Positions 25,745 to 34,205 of a stretch of DNA of 64,000 nt are shown here, one piece after another. The notes beneath the pieces were generated by a model. That model was not told the DNA's origin. It saw only the letters and a program-made list of their open reading frames with translations, and searched no databases. The stretch is from Paractinoplanes ovalisporus (GTDB taxonomy: Bacteria; Actinomycetota; Actinomycetes; Mycobacteriales; Micromonosporaceae), in NCBI RefSeq assembly GCF_016834655.1, contig NZ_JAENHP010000004.1, positions 310,001 to 374,000 of the forward strand. Direction: 5' to 3'. Both the position numbers and the translations under genes were made by a program. The first letter of the stretch is position 1, and every line of letters begins with the position of its first letter.

Positions 25745-26656
25745 ATGAGTGAGGCTCCCTCGACGGCTCCGGTCTGCTACCGCCATCCGTCGCGGGAGAC
25801 CTACATCCGGTGCACACGGTGTGACCGGCCGATCTGCCCCGACTGCATGAACGAGGCGTCGGTCGGTCACCAGTGCCCCGAGTGCGTCGCCGAGGGCAAG
25901 CGCACCCAGCGTCAGGCCCGCACCGCGTTCGGCGGCAGCATCGCCGGCCGGGCCGGTTACGTGACCCGCGGCCTGATCGCGGTCAACGTCCTCGTCATGA
26001 TCCTCTCGGCGATCGTCGGCGGCTCGCGGGCGATCGCCGGCGCCGGTGGCTGGTTCGGCCTGATGGGTTCCGAGACCGAGGTCACCCGCTGGGCCTCGGT
26101 GCTGGGCTACGCGTCCTACGTGACCGGCGGAGAGCCCCACGGCATCGCCGCCGGCGAGTGGTGGCGCCTGTTCACCGCCATGTTCGTGCACTACGGCGCG
26201 CTGCATCTGCTGCTCAACATGATGCTTCTCTGGCAGCTGGGCCGCTATCTCGAAGAGAAGCTGGGCCCGCTGCGCTTCGCCGCGCTCTATCTGCTGGCCG
26301 GCATCGGCGGCAACGTCGCGGCATACATCTTCAGCGCCCCCAACGCCCCGGCCGCGGGCGCCTCGACCTCGGTCTTCGGTCTGGTGCTGGCGATGATCGT
26401 GGTGAACAGACGGCTGCGGCTCGACATCACCCAGCTGATCCCGCTGCTCGTGGTCAACCTGATCTTCACGTTCAGCATCGACAACATCTCGGTCGCCGGG
26501 CACCTCGGTGGCCTGGTCATCGGTGGGGTGGTGGCCTGGGTCCTCGCCTATGCCCCCCTCAAGAGACGCACCCAGATCCAGGCCGTCGGCTGCGCGGCGG
26601 TGCTGGCCGTCCTGCTGATCGCCACCGTGATGCGAACGGCCGCCCTGCTCGGTTAG
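25745..26656 (+). CDS. Rhomboid family intramembrane serine protease with N-terminal zinc finger
   Basis: A 303-residue protein. Residues 11-47 form a B-box-like zinc finger (CYRHP, CTRC, CPDC, HQCPEC). A six-helix rhomboid domain follows with the WWRLFTAMFVHYGALHLLLNM loop, catalytic Ser in AGASTSVFGLV and catalytic His in ISVAGHLGGLVIG. Rhomboids cleave transmembrane helices of substrate proteins. It follows the cyclophilin gene by 22 bases, the usual arrangement in actinomycetes, and its stop overlaps that of the convergent PH-domain gene. Confidence 0.94.
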   Translation: MSEAPSTAPVCYRHPSRETYIRCTRCDRPICPDCMNEASVGHQCPECVAEGKRTQRQARTAFGGSIAGRAGYVTRGLIAVNVLVMILSAIVGGSRAIAGAGGWFGLMGSETEVTRWASVLGYASYVTGGEPHGIAAGEWWRLFTAMFVHYGALHLLLNMMLLWQLGRYLEEKLGPLRFAALYLLAGIGGNVAAYIFSAPNAPAAGASTSVFGLVLAMIVVNRRLRLDITQLIPLLVVNLIFTFSIDNISVAGHLGGLVIGGVVAWVLAYAPLKRRTQIQAVGCAAVLAVLLIATVMRTAALLG

Positions 26657-27057
26657 GCGATCCGCAGGTCGGACAGCGAGGCGGCGACGTCGTCGGGCAG
26701 GGCCCCCAGGTCGTTCGCGCTGAAGATGTAGATCGCGTCGCCCGCGTCCACCTCGAGAAACTCGCTGCGCAGGCCACGGTGGGTGCGGCGATCGACCCGT
26801 ACGCGCTCGATCTGCCCCCAGGCGAGCCGGCGCCGGCCCAGGAAGCCCGTCACCACGGTCACACCCTCGTCGTCGGCGGCCAGGCGCACCGGCCGCAGCA
26901 GGTCGCGCAGCGCCCAGACCAGCAGCGCCACCACCAGGACCGCGGCGAGCGCCCAGCGCACCGGGTCGATGCCGGCGAAGGCGAAGGCGAGCACCACGAC
27001 GGCGACCGCGCCGATCAGTTTGCTGACCGGCAGGACAGGCTTGATCCGCCACTGCAT
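26653..27057 (-). CDS. PH-domain membrane protein
   Basis: A 134-residue protein with two N-terminal transmembrane helices (about 12-30 and 34-52) followed by a bacterial PH-like beta domain (VRLAADDEGVTVVTGFLGRR, LAWGQIERVRVDRR, FLEVDAGDAIYIFS). The order is that of small actinomycete PH-domain (PH_6) proteins of unknown role. It is divergent from the thiolase gene with 35 bases between starts. Confidence 0.85.
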   Translation of the reverse strand: MQWRIKPVLPVSKLIGAVAVVVLAFAFAGIDPVRWALAAVLVVALLVWALRDLLRPVRLAADDEGVTVVTGFLGRRRLAWGQIERVRVDRRTHRGLRSEFLEVDAGDAIYIFSANDLGALPDDVAASLSDLRIA

Positions 27058-27092
27058 GTCACCACTATGGCAGTTCGGGCTACCGTCGACCC

Positions 27093-28223
27093 ATGCGTGA
27101 TGCGGTGATCGTAGGAGCGGTCCGGACCCCGGTCGGCCGGCGCAACGGTGGCCTGGCCGGTGTGCACCCGGTCGACCTGTCGGCCCATGTGCTGCGGGCC
27201 CTGGCCGAGCGCACCGGGTTCGACCCGGCCGACGTCGACGACGTGATGTGGGGCTGCGTCTCCCAGGTGGCCGAGCAGTCGTGGAACATCGGGCGCAACG
27301 CCGTGCTCGGGGCCGGCTGGCCCGATTCGGTGCCGGGCACGACCATCGACCGGCAGTGCGGTTCCAGCCAGCAGGCGCTGCACTTCGCCGCGGCGACGGT
27401 GATCTCGGGTCAGGCCGACCTGGTCGTGGCGGGCGGGGTCGAGTCGATGACCCGGGTGCCGATGGGATCGAGCGGGGAAGGCGCCGACCCGTACGGAGAA
27501 ACCGTGCGGACCCGCTTCGGTGTCGACTCCTTCAACCAGGGCGTCGGCGCCGAGATGGTGGCCGCGCGCTGGGGCCTGTCGCGCACCCAGCTCGACGAAT
27601 ACGCGCTGTCCAGCCACGCCGCGGCCGCCCGCGCGCAGGACGCGGGCGAGTTCGACGCCGAGATCGAGCCGCTGGCCGGTGTGAAGCAGGACGAGGGCAT
27701 CCGCCGCGACTCCACGCTCGAGAAGCTGGCCGGGCTCAAGACCCCGTTCCAGGCCGACGGCGTGGTCACCGCCGGGTCGGCCTCCCAGATCTCCGACGGC
27801 GCCGCGGCCCTGGCCGTCACCACCTCGGAGTGGGCCGCCGCGCGCGGTCTGCGCCCGCTGGCCCGCGTGCACGCCGCTGTGATCGCCGCCGCCGACCCGG
27901 TGATCGTGCTGACCGCCCCGATCCCGGCCACGGCCAAGGTGCTGGCCAAGGCCGGCCTGGCGATCGGCGACATCGGGGTCTACGAGGTGAACGAGGCGTT
28001 CGCGCCGGTGCCGCTGGCCTGGCTGGCCGAGACCGGCGCCGACCGCGCCCGGATGAATCCGCGCGGCGGGGCGATCGCCCTCGGTCACCCGCTCGGGGCA
28101 TCCGGCGCGCGCATCATGACGACGATGCTGCACCACATGCGACAGTCCGGCGTGCGGTTCGGCCTGCAAACCATGTGTGAGGGCGCCGGAATGGCCAACG
28201 CAACGATTGTCGAGGCTTTGTAA
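27093..28223 (+). CDS. Acetyl-CoA C-acyltransferase (thiolase)
   Basis: A 376-residue thiolase that condenses or cleaves acyl-CoA in fatty-acid degradation or acetoacetyl-CoA synthesis. The nucleophile is Cys89 in DRQCGSSQQALHFA. VYEVNEAFAPVPLAWL, NPRGGAIALGHPLGASGARI (His base) and the second Cys in MCEGAGMANA are in place. VAGGVESMTRVPMGS is typical. No partner hydratase or dehydrogenase is next to it, so its pathway is not shown by context. Confidence 0.93.
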   Translation: MRDAVIVGAVRTPVGRRNGGLAGVHPVDLSAHVLRALAERTGFDPADVDDVMWGCVSQVAEQSWNIGRNAVLGAGWPDSVPGTTIDRQCGSSQQALHFAAATVISGQADLVVAGGVESMTRVPMGSSGEGADPYGETVRTRFGVDSFNQGVGAEMVAARWGLSRTQLDEYALSSHAAAARAQDAGEFDAEIEPLAGVKQDEGIRRDSTLEKLAGLKTPFQADGVVTAGSASQISDGAAALAVTTSEWAAARGLRPLARVHAAVIAAADPVIVLTAPIPATAKVLAKAGLAIGDIGVYEVNEAFAPVPLAWLAETGADRARMNPRGGAIALGHPLGASGARIMTTMLHHMRQSGVRFGLQTMCEGAGMANATIVEAL

Positions 28224-28281
28224 TTCGACATTCATCGGCCGGTGGCAGCGACTTCCCCGGGAGGTCACCGTTAAACGCCAC

Positions 28282-28719
28282 ATGGACGTGTTTTCCCGTA
28301 CGTTCCTCCCCGCTGCCGCCGAAGCCGGTGTCGCCATCCCGGCCGTCAGCCGCCACATGCCCATCTTCCGCCGCTGCGTCGAGCCGGACGAGACAACCGT
28401 GCTGGTCGGCCGGTGTCTGCGCCCCGACGCTCCGCTCTCCGGCGAGTTCATGCTGGTGCTGACGCACCGGCGGCTCGTGGTGACGCAGGAGACCAAGGTG
28501 CTGCACCGCCTCAAGCTGCACCTCAACGCCAACCTGCGGCACCTGAGCAACGTCTCGTGGAGCCCGGCGGCGTCGCGCTCGGCGATCGACATCGCCGCGA
28601 CCGCGGTCGACGGGGTGCGCGAGCGGTTCCGCGTCCGGGTCGCCGGCCCGGACGCGGTGTGGAGCATGGACGGGCGCCTGCGTCAGGTCTTCCACGCCAA
28701 GCACGCGCTGGCCGCCTGA
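28282..28719 (+). CDS. Conserved hypothetical protein (PH-like fold suspected)
   Basis: A 145-residue soluble protein. The ATG at 28282 is the only plausible start, but no clear ribosome binding site precedes it. The middle contains GEFMLVLTHRRLVVTQETKVLHRLKLHLNANL and WSMDGRLRQVFHAKHAL; a hydrophobic strand reading LVLTHRRLVVT is typical of bacterial PH-like domains, so I suspect that fold. There is no signal or membrane helix. Downstream lies the convergent transketolase gene. Function unknown. Confidence 0.72.
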   Translation: MDVFSRTFLPAAAEAGVAIPAVSRHMPIFRRCVEPDETTVLVGRCLRPDAPLSGEFMLVLTHRRLVVTQETKVLHRLKLHLNANLRHLSNVSWSPAASRSAIDIAATAVDGVRERFRVRVAGPDAVWSMDGRLRQVFHAKHALAA

Positions 28720-28735
28720 GCTTGCCCCCGGGTTT

Positions 28736-29608
28736 TCAACCCAGGAAGTCCACTATCGACGCCCGCAGGCCCGGGGCGTCGAGGCCATGGGCTCGCGCGT
28801 GGTCACGCCAGCTGCCGTAACGCCGGACCTCGGTGCGTCCGACCCCCAGGTGCATCGCCCGGTGCGGCAGGCCCTCCAGTGCGCTGCTGACCGCGGCCGC
28901 GGACGTGCCGGCCAGGTAGGGCTCGACCATCACGACCTCGCTTTCGGTCAGGACCCGCAGCCCCTCGGCGTCGAGCGGGCGCGGCGTGTTCGTGTACGCC
29001 ACCGTGACGTCCAGACCCGTGGTGGCCTCGAGCACGGGGTCGAGCATCGGACCGACCGCCACGACCAGCGGACTGCCCCGGCGCAGCACGCGCAACCGGC
29101 CGCCGTCGGCGTACGCACGGTCGTTCTCCTGGGCAGCCAGACGCACGTACACCCGGTCGTCGTGCCGGGCCGCCGTCCGCAGCATCGCCGGCACCTCGTC
29201 GTGGTGGCCAGGCACGTGCACGGTCCAGCCCTCGAGCGTGTCGAGCAGGGCGACGTCGCCGGGCGACTGGTGCGTGTAGCCCTCGGCCGACGCGTCGTAC
29301 GAGCCGCCGATGCTGACAACGACCGCGCCCACGTCCTGATGACCGAGATCGAGCTTCAATTGCTCGTACGCCCGGTCGACCGCGAACGGGGCGTACGAGT
29401 GGAGGAAGGGCCGCATCCCGGTCAGCGCCAGCCCACCCGCGACGCCGACCATGAGCTGCTCACGGATGCCCACGTTGAGCACCCGGTCGGGATGTCGGTC
29501 GCGGGCCGGTGCGAACGATTCGGCCGAGATGTCGGCCAGCACCAGCGCGGTGCGCGGATCGTCGTCCAGCAGTCCCGTTGTCGCCGTGATGAACGTGTCA
29601 CGCATCAT
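28736..29608 (-). CDS. Transketolase, C-terminal subunit (split form)
   Basis: A 290-residue protein holding the pyrimidine-binding and C-terminal domains of a transketolase/DXS-like enzyme. Motifs are ADISAESFA, PDRVLNVGIREQLMVGVAGGLAL (Glu that activates thiamine diphosphate), YAPFAVDRAYEQLK and VVVSIGGSYDASAEGYTHQSPGDVALL. It needs the N-terminal subunit at 29605-30279, whose gene overlaps by four bases (ATGA). Split transketolases occur in many actinomycetes and archaea and act on sugar phosphates in central or secondary metabolism. Confidence 0.9.
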   Translation of the reverse strand: MMRDTFITATTGLLDDDPRTALVLADISAESFAPARDRHPDRVLNVGIREQLMVGVAGGLALTGMRPFLHSYAPFAVDRAYEQLKLDLGHQDVGAVVVSIGGSYDASAEGYTHQSPGDVALLDTLEGWTVHVPGHHDEVPAMLRTAARHDDRVYVRLAAQENDRAYADGGRLRVLRRGSPLVVAVGPMLDPVLEATTGLDVTVAYTNTPRPLDAEGLRVLTESEVVMVEPYLAGTSAAAVSSALEGLPHRAMHLGVGRTEVRRYGSWRDHARAHGLDAPGLRASIVDFLG

Positions 29609-30279
29609 TTCGGTTCCACCTCCGCTACCACGAGATTCGGACGGTCGTGCCTCGGTTCGAGGGCTCGTTCCAGACGGTCCCGGTCGTGTCCGTCCACAAC
29701 GGAGACGTCCCAGCCCGGGAACCGCGCGGCGATCCCGCCCGGCCAGCCGTGGGTCGAGGAACGGTTGTCGACCACGATCGCCGTGATCGGCAGGCGCGTG
29801 GCCGCGGCGTACGCGATCGCCTCGTGGTTCGACCCCTCGTCGAGCTCGGCGTCACCCAGCAGCACGAAGGTCCGCGTACGGGAAAAGCCCTGGGCCCGAA
29901 GCCCGAGCGCGACACCGACGCCGAGCCCGAGGCCGTGCCCGAGCGAGCCGGTGCCGATCTCGACCCCCGGGATGCGGACGCGGTCGGGGTGGTGGCCGAG
30001 CGGGCTGTCCCACCCCCCGAGGCCGTCGAGCCACTGTTCGGGGAAGAAGCCCTTCGCGGCCAGGACGGCGTAGTAGGCGGCCGGCCCGTGCCCCTTGGAG
30101 AGCAGGAACCGGTCGCGGTCGGGCGCGTCGACGGTGGCCGGGGTGATCCGCAGCACACGGTCGTAGAGCACCCAGAGCACGTCCAACGTCGAATGCGCAC
30201 TCGGCGCGTGTTTCTGGTCCCCCGTGATGCGGCTCAGCAGGGGGCCGAGCTGGTCGGGTTGCACTGCTGTCGCTGTCAT
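29605..30279 (-). CDS. Transketolase, N-terminal subunit (split form)
   Basis: A 224-residue protein with the diphosphate-binding domain: DRDRFLLSKGHGPAAYYAVLAAKG, the GTGSLGHGLGLGVGVALG segment, and the GDAELDEGSNHEAIAYAA metal site. The ATG at 30279 is chosen (LGPLLSRITG follows); no ribosome binding site precedes it, so leaderless translation is possible. The gene is divergent from soxR, sharing a 45-base intergenic region with a perfect palindrome. Confidence 0.9.
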   Translation of the reverse strand: MTATAVQPDQLGPLLSRITGDQKHAPSAHSTLDVLWVLYDRVLRITPATVDAPDRDRFLLSKGHGPAAYYAVLAAKGFFPEQWLDGLGGWDSPLGHHPDRVRIPGVEIGTGSLGHGLGLGVGVALGLRAQGFSRTRTFVLLGDAELDEGSNHEAIAYAAATRLPITAIVVDNRSSTHGWPGGIAARFPGWDVSVVDGHDRDRLERALEPRHDRPNLVVAEVEPK

Positions 30280-30293
30280 AGGGATAGGGTGCA

Positions 30294-30313
30294 AGTTGAA
30301 GTTCACTTCAACT
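30294..30313. promoter_or_regulatory. SoxR/MerR-type operator palindrome
   Basis: AGTTGAAGTTCACTTCAACT has perfect 9-base arms around a 2-base centre, the size and symmetry of a MerR-family site. It lies in the 45-base gap between the divergent transketolase start (30279) and soxR start (30325). Its centre sits 12-25 bases from each start, so both genes would have to be transcribed with very short or no leaders. Confidence 0.7.
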
Positions 30314-30324
30314 CAAGGGACGCG

Positions 30325-30765
30325 ATGGAGACGCTCACGATAGGCGACTTCGCCGCCCGCTCCGGGGTGGCGCCTTCGGCGTTGCGCTACTACGAGCGCG
30401 AGGGCCTGATCCGCTCCACCCGCACGGCCGGCAACCAGCGCCGCTACGAGCGGGCCGAGCTGCGGCGGGTCGCCTTCATCCGGATCGCCCAGCAGGTCGG
30501 CGTCTCCCTCGACGAGATCCGGGCGGCCCTGGCCGACCTGCCCGAGAACCGAACCCCGACCCGCGCCGACTGGGCCCACTTGTCCGACCGGTGGCGGCAC
30601 CGCCTCGAGGAGAAGATCGCCTTGATGCAACGCCTGCGCGACGACTTGTCGGGCTGCATCGGCTGCGGTTGCCTCTCCCTGCACCGTTGCAAGCTCATCA
30701 ACCCGGACGACCGCCTGGCCGAGGAGGGCCCGGGCCCCCGAATCCTGCTGAATCCAGCCGACTGA
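30325..30765 (+). CDS. soxR: Redox-sensitive transcriptional activator SoxR
   Basis: A 146-residue MerR-family regulator. The N-terminal winged helix (TIGDFAARSGVAPSALRYYEREGL) and dimerisation helix are followed by the [2Fe-2S] motif C-x2-C-x-C-x5-C at Cys111, 114, 116 and 122 (CIGCGCLSLHRC), identical in spacing to E. coli SoxR. In actinomycetes SoxR responds to redox-active metabolites rather than driving a SoxS regulon. AAGGGA serves as ribosome binding site. The only neighbour sharing its operator is the split transketolase. Confidence 0.93.
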   Translation: METLTIGDFAARSGVAPSALRYYEREGLIRSTRTAGNQRRYERAELRRVAFIRIAQQVGVSLDEIRAALADLPENRTPTRADWAHLSDRWRHRLEEKIALMQRLRDDLSGCIGCGCLSLHRCKLINPDDRLAEEGPGPRILLNPAD

Positions 30766-30804
30766 CCGCGCCGCGCGGGCGAAAGACTTCATCCTCCGAG
30801 GGCA

Positions 30805-30916
30805 GCCGCGGCGTTACCAGCGGGATCGAGGGCGGCGGCCGCCTGATCGGGGTGACCAGCGACGGCGCGTGTGCGCGCCGGCAGCGCGCGTCGGTATCCC
30901 CGTACGGAATGGGTTG
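30805..30916 (-). repeat. Dispersed ~110-bp repeat, copy B (abuts tRNA-Ser)
   Basis: The inverted copy of the element at 19003-19118 and 41223-41331. Reading the minus strand it begins immediately after the tRNA-Ser 3' end, contains GCGCGC-TGCCG-GCGCGC, and ends at the GCCGCGGC block. Differences from copies A and C are scattered substitutions with no gaps through the core. Confidence 0.85.
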
Positions 30917-31001
30917 CGGAGGGCGTGGGATTCGAACCCACGATGAGTTTCCCCATACCGGTTTTCAAGACCGGCGCCATCGGCCACTAGGCGAGCCCTC
31001 C
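30917..31001 (-). tRNA. tRNA-Ser(TGA)
   Basis: An 85-base cloverleaf with a GGAGGGC/GCCCTCC acceptor stem, G discriminator, D arm (GCCTAGTGG...), anticodon stem CCGGT/ACCGG around CTTGAAA giving anticodon TGA, a long serine-type variable arm and a GTGGG/CCCAC T stem with TTCGAAT. No CCA is encoded. It reads UCA and wobble serine codons. The same 3' part is duplicated, decayed, at 18979-19002. Confidence 0.96.
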
Positions 31002-31130
31002 CGATGTTGCCGTCCCAGTGTGCCAGATCGGGGCGATCGCCTCGGTAACAGGCGGCCAGGAAACTTGTATCAAGACTCTTAACATGGGTCTGAGCTGCTG
31101 GAACACGCTTTCCGGGAATGTTACAGGCAG

Positions 31131-31159
31131 TTGACACAACATCGATGGACATGTTTACA
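31131..31159 (+). promoter_or_regulatory. Putative promoter of the GH30 gene
   Basis: TTGACA (31131-31136), a 17-base spacer and TTTACA (31154-31159) lie about 60 bases before the start codon in an AT-richer stretch. The two motifs AATGTTACAGG (ending about 31127) and ATGTTTACAG around the -10 are similar to each other and may be part of a regulator site. Confidence 0.4.
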
Positions 31160-31218
31160 GTTCTGAGCCTTTACCTATCCCGGCCAAGGCCCCCACCTCA
31201 GGCAAGGGAGTCCCCGTC

Positions 31219-33066
31219 ATGTCCGTCCCCAGGAAGATCGGGTGGGTCGCATCCGCGGCCGCGGTCGTCTCGACGACCGTCCTTGTGGCGCCCGCGGCGT
31301 TCGCCGCCAACGAGACGGTGAACGTCTACCTCACCACCACCAGCGACAGCGGCGGCCGTACGGTCACCCGCGGTCTCCAGCAGCAGTCGCCGATCGCGTT
31401 CGCGAGCAGCAGCGGGTCGGCCAACCAGACCATCACGGTCAACGAGAACACCAGCTACCAGCAGTTCGAGGGCGCCGGCGCGTCGATCACCGACACCGCG
31501 GCGTTCAACATCCGGGGCAGCGGCGCGCTCTCGGCCGCCACCCAGAACGACGTGATGACCAAGCTGTTCAGCCCCACCGCCGGCATCGGGGTGAGCGCGA
31601 TCCGCAACGTCATCGGCTCGTCCGACCTGGCGCAGAACAATTTCTCGTACGACAACACGTGCTGTGACGTGAACGACTTCTCGCTGTCGCGGGACGCCGA
31701 CGTCATGGCGCTGACCAAGCAGGCGGTCGGTCTCAACCCGGCCGGCTTCGTCATGGCCTCGCCGTGGACCGCGCCGCCGTGGATGAAGGACAACAACGCG
31801 TACAGCCAGGGCTATCTGCAGGCGCAGTACTACAAGACGTACGCCCAGTACTTCGTGAAGTACATCCAGGGTTACCAGTCCCAGGGTGTCCCGATCCGGT
31901 ACGTGACCTCGCAGAACGAGCCGGGCTGCTGCCCGGGCTACCCGTCGATGCAGTGGCCGGTCTCGGGTCTGCAGTCGTTCGCCAAGAACGACCTCATGCC
32001 CGCTCTGCAGGCGGCCGGCCTCAACACCAAGCTCCTCATCGGAGACTGGAACTTCGACACGTACGACCAGTGGGTGGCCCCGCTCGTGGCCGATACCGCG
32101 ATCCGCAACCACCCGAACTTCGGTGGCATCGCCTGGCACGACTACGGCGGCAGCCCGTCGACCGCCAGCACCGTGCGTAACCAGTACCCGAACGTCAACA
32201 TGTACATGACCGAGCACTCCGGCGGCACCTGGGTGAGCAACCAGCACGCCGAGGACATGGGCGACCTCATCGAGTACTTCCGCAACTGGGGTCGTGCGTG
32301 GACGAAGTGGTCGCTCGCCGTCGACCAGAACATGGGCCCGCACAACGGGGGCTGCGGCACCTGCACCGGCCTGATCACCGTGCAGCGCGGCGGCAGCCGT
32401 AACGGCCAGGTCGACTACACCATCGAGTACTACACGATGGGTCACCTGACCAAGTTCGTGAAGCCGGGCGCCGTACGGATCGACTCCAGCGCGAACAGCA
32501 CGGTGTCGAACGTCGCGTTCCGCAACACCGACGGCTCGAAGGCCTTGATCGCCTACAACACCACCACCGGCAACCAGTCGGTCAAGGTGAACTGGGGCGG
32601 GCAGTCGTTCGTCTACAACCTGCCGGGTCGCACCTCCGCGACCTTTACGTGGGGTGGAACCCAAAGCGGGGGATCCAGCCGCACCGGCACGATCACCGGG
32701 CTCGGCGGCAAGTGCCTCGACGTCACCAACGGTTCGACCGCCAACGGCAACCAGCCCCAGCTGTGGGACTGCACCTCGGGCAACACCAACCAGCAGTGGA
32801 CGGTGGGCACCGACGGCACGATCCGCGGCCTGGGCAAGTGCCTCGACGTGGCGAACAACTCGACGGCCGACGGCGCGGTGGTCCACCAGTGGGACTGCAT
32901 CGACTCGGTCGCCAGTCAGAAGTGGACGGTCACGGCCGGTCGCGACATCGTCAACAACGCGTCGGGCAAATGCCTCGACGTGAAGGACAACAGCACCGCC
33001 AACGGCGCGAAGCTGCAGCTGTGGGCGTGCACCGGAGCCGCGAACCAGAAGTGGACGGCACCGTAA
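31219..33066 (+). CDS. Secreted glycoside hydrolase family 30 enzyme with CBM13
   Basis: A 615-residue secreted enzyme. The signal peptide ends near residue 30 (PAAFAA). The GH30 barrel holds FEGAGASITDTAA, SPWTAPPWMK, the acid/base Glu234 in TSQNEPG and the nucleophile Glu332 in MTEHSGG; a beta domain with VAFRNTDGSKALIAYNT follows. A Gly/Ser linker leads to a ricin-type beta-trefoil (about 488-615) with three GKCLDV repeats and Q-x-W motifs. GH30 enzymes include glucosylceramidases, beta-1,6-glucanases and xylanases; the CCPG and CGTC pairs near the active site suggest disulfides. The ribosome binding site is GGGAG. Confidence 0.93.
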   Translation: MSVPRKIGWVASAAAVVSTTVLVAPAAFAANETVNVYLTTTSDSGGRTVTRGLQQQSPIAFASSSGSANQTITVNENTSYQQFEGAGASITDTAAFNIRGSGALSAATQNDVMTKLFSPTAGIGVSAIRNVIGSSDLAQNNFSYDNTCCDVNDFSLSRDADVMALTKQAVGLNPAGFVMASPWTAPPWMKDNNAYSQGYLQAQYYKTYAQYFVKYIQGYQSQGVPIRYVTSQNEPGCCPGYPSMQWPVSGLQSFAKNDLMPALQAAGLNTKLLIGDWNFDTYDQWVAPLVADTAIRNHPNFGGIAWHDYGGSPSTASTVRNQYPNVNMYMTEHSGGTWVSNQHAEDMGDLIEYFRNWGRAWTKWSLAVDQNMGPHNGGCGTCTGLITVQRGGSRNGQVDYTIEYYTMGHLTKFVKPGAVRIDSSANSTVSNVAFRNTDGSKALIAYNTTTGNQSVKVNWGGQSFVYNLPGRTSATFTWGGTQSGGSSRTGTITGLGGKCLDVTNGSTANGNQPQLWDCTSGNTNQQWTVGTDGTIRGLGKCLDVANNSTADGAVVHQWDCIDSVASQKWTVTAGRDIVNNASGKCLDVKDNSTANGAKLQLWACTGAANQKWTAP

Positions 33067-33084
33067 GAGGGCAAGCTAGGGACC

Positions 33085-34044
33085 ATGCACGCGATCGTGA
33101 TCGAGGACAAGCAGCTGGTCCTGCGTGAGGTCCCGGACCCGGAGGCCGGCGACGGTGAGGTCGTCATCGACGTCACCGCCGCCGGCGTCAACCGCGCCGA
33201 CGTCTCCCAGCGCCAAGGTTTCTATCCGCCCCCACCCGGCGCCTCGCCCTATCCGGGTCTCGAGTGCGCCGGTGTGATCAGCGCCGTCGGGCCGGGCGTG
33301 ACCGGCCGTCATGTCGGCGAACGGGTCAGCGCGCTGCTGGCCGGGGGCGGTTACGCCAAGAAGGTCGCCGTGCCGGCCGGGCAGCTGCTGCCGGTGCCGG
33401 CCGGTCTCTCGCTCACCGAATCGGCCGCGCTGCCCGAGGTCGCCTGCACGGTCTGGTCGAACGTGGTCGACCGGGACCGCCTGCGCCAGGGCCGGACCCT
33501 GCTGGTGCACGGCGGGGGCAGCGGCATCGGCACGTTCGCGATCCAGCTGGGCAAGGCGCTCGGCGCGACGGTGATCGCCACCGCCCGCGCGAACAAGCAC
33601 GAGGCCCTGCGCGCGCTCGGCGCCGATCTGCTGATCGACTACACCACCGACGACTTCGTGACCGCCACGCGTGAGTTGAACGGCCGCGGCGCCGACGTGA
33701 TCCTCGACATCGTGGGCGCGAAGTATCTGAGCCGCAACATCGAGGCGCTCGCCCCCAACGGCCGCATCTCGGTGATCGGCATGCAGGGCGGACGCAAGGC
33801 CGAACTCGACCTGGGCCAGCTGATGGCCAAGCGCGGCTCGGTGTCGTCGACGTCGCTGCGGGCCCGCCCGGCCGGTGATAAGGCGCGCATCGTGGCCGCG
33901 GTCGCCCGGGATGTATGGCCGCTCGTCGAGGCGGGCGCCGTCAAGCCGGTCATCCACACCACGATGCCGCTGGCCGAGGCGGCCCGGGCGCACGAGCTGA
34001 TGGAGTCGAGCGACCACCTGGGCAAGATCCTGCTAACCGCCTGA
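33085..34044 (+). CDS. NAD(P)H-quinone oxidoreductase (zinc-free MDR family)
   Basis: A 319-residue medium-chain dehydrogenase/reductase. It has GVNRADVSQRQGFYPPPPG, PGLECAGVISAVGPGV, the nucleotide fold LLVHGGGSGIGTFAIQLGKALG and GADLLIDYTTDDF, and lacks the catalytic zinc ligands, matching the PIG3-like quinone oxidoreductase group. It would reduce quinones with NADPH in the cytoplasm. The start is 18 bases after the GH30 stop, but shared function is unlikely. Confidence 0.91.
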   Translation: MHAIVIEDKQLVLREVPDPEAGDGEVVIDVTAAGVNRADVSQRQGFYPPPPGASPYPGLECAGVISAVGPGVTGRHVGERVSALLAGGGYAKKVAVPAGQLLPVPAGLSLTESAALPEVACTVWSNVVDRDRLRQGRTLLVHGGGSGIGTFAIQLGKALGATVIATARANKHEALRALGADLLIDYTTDDFVTATRELNGRGADVILDIVGAKYLSRNIEALAPNGRISVIGMQGGRKAELDLGQLMAKRGSVSSTSLRARPAGDKARIVAAVARDVWPLVEAGAVKPVIHTTMPLAEAARAHELMESSDHLGKILLTA

Positions 34045-34205
34045 AGCGACTTGAAACATACTCTTTCGGGCGATAAGAACGCAGATTTTGTACGGGTTTG
34101 TCGGCTTTCTGCGGCGCGGCGACACGCTCCCGGCGGGTGCGCATCTCAGCATGGTGGAACTCGGGCCGAGCGGTCGGCCGGTGATCTACGACACCGGGAG
34201 GTCTC

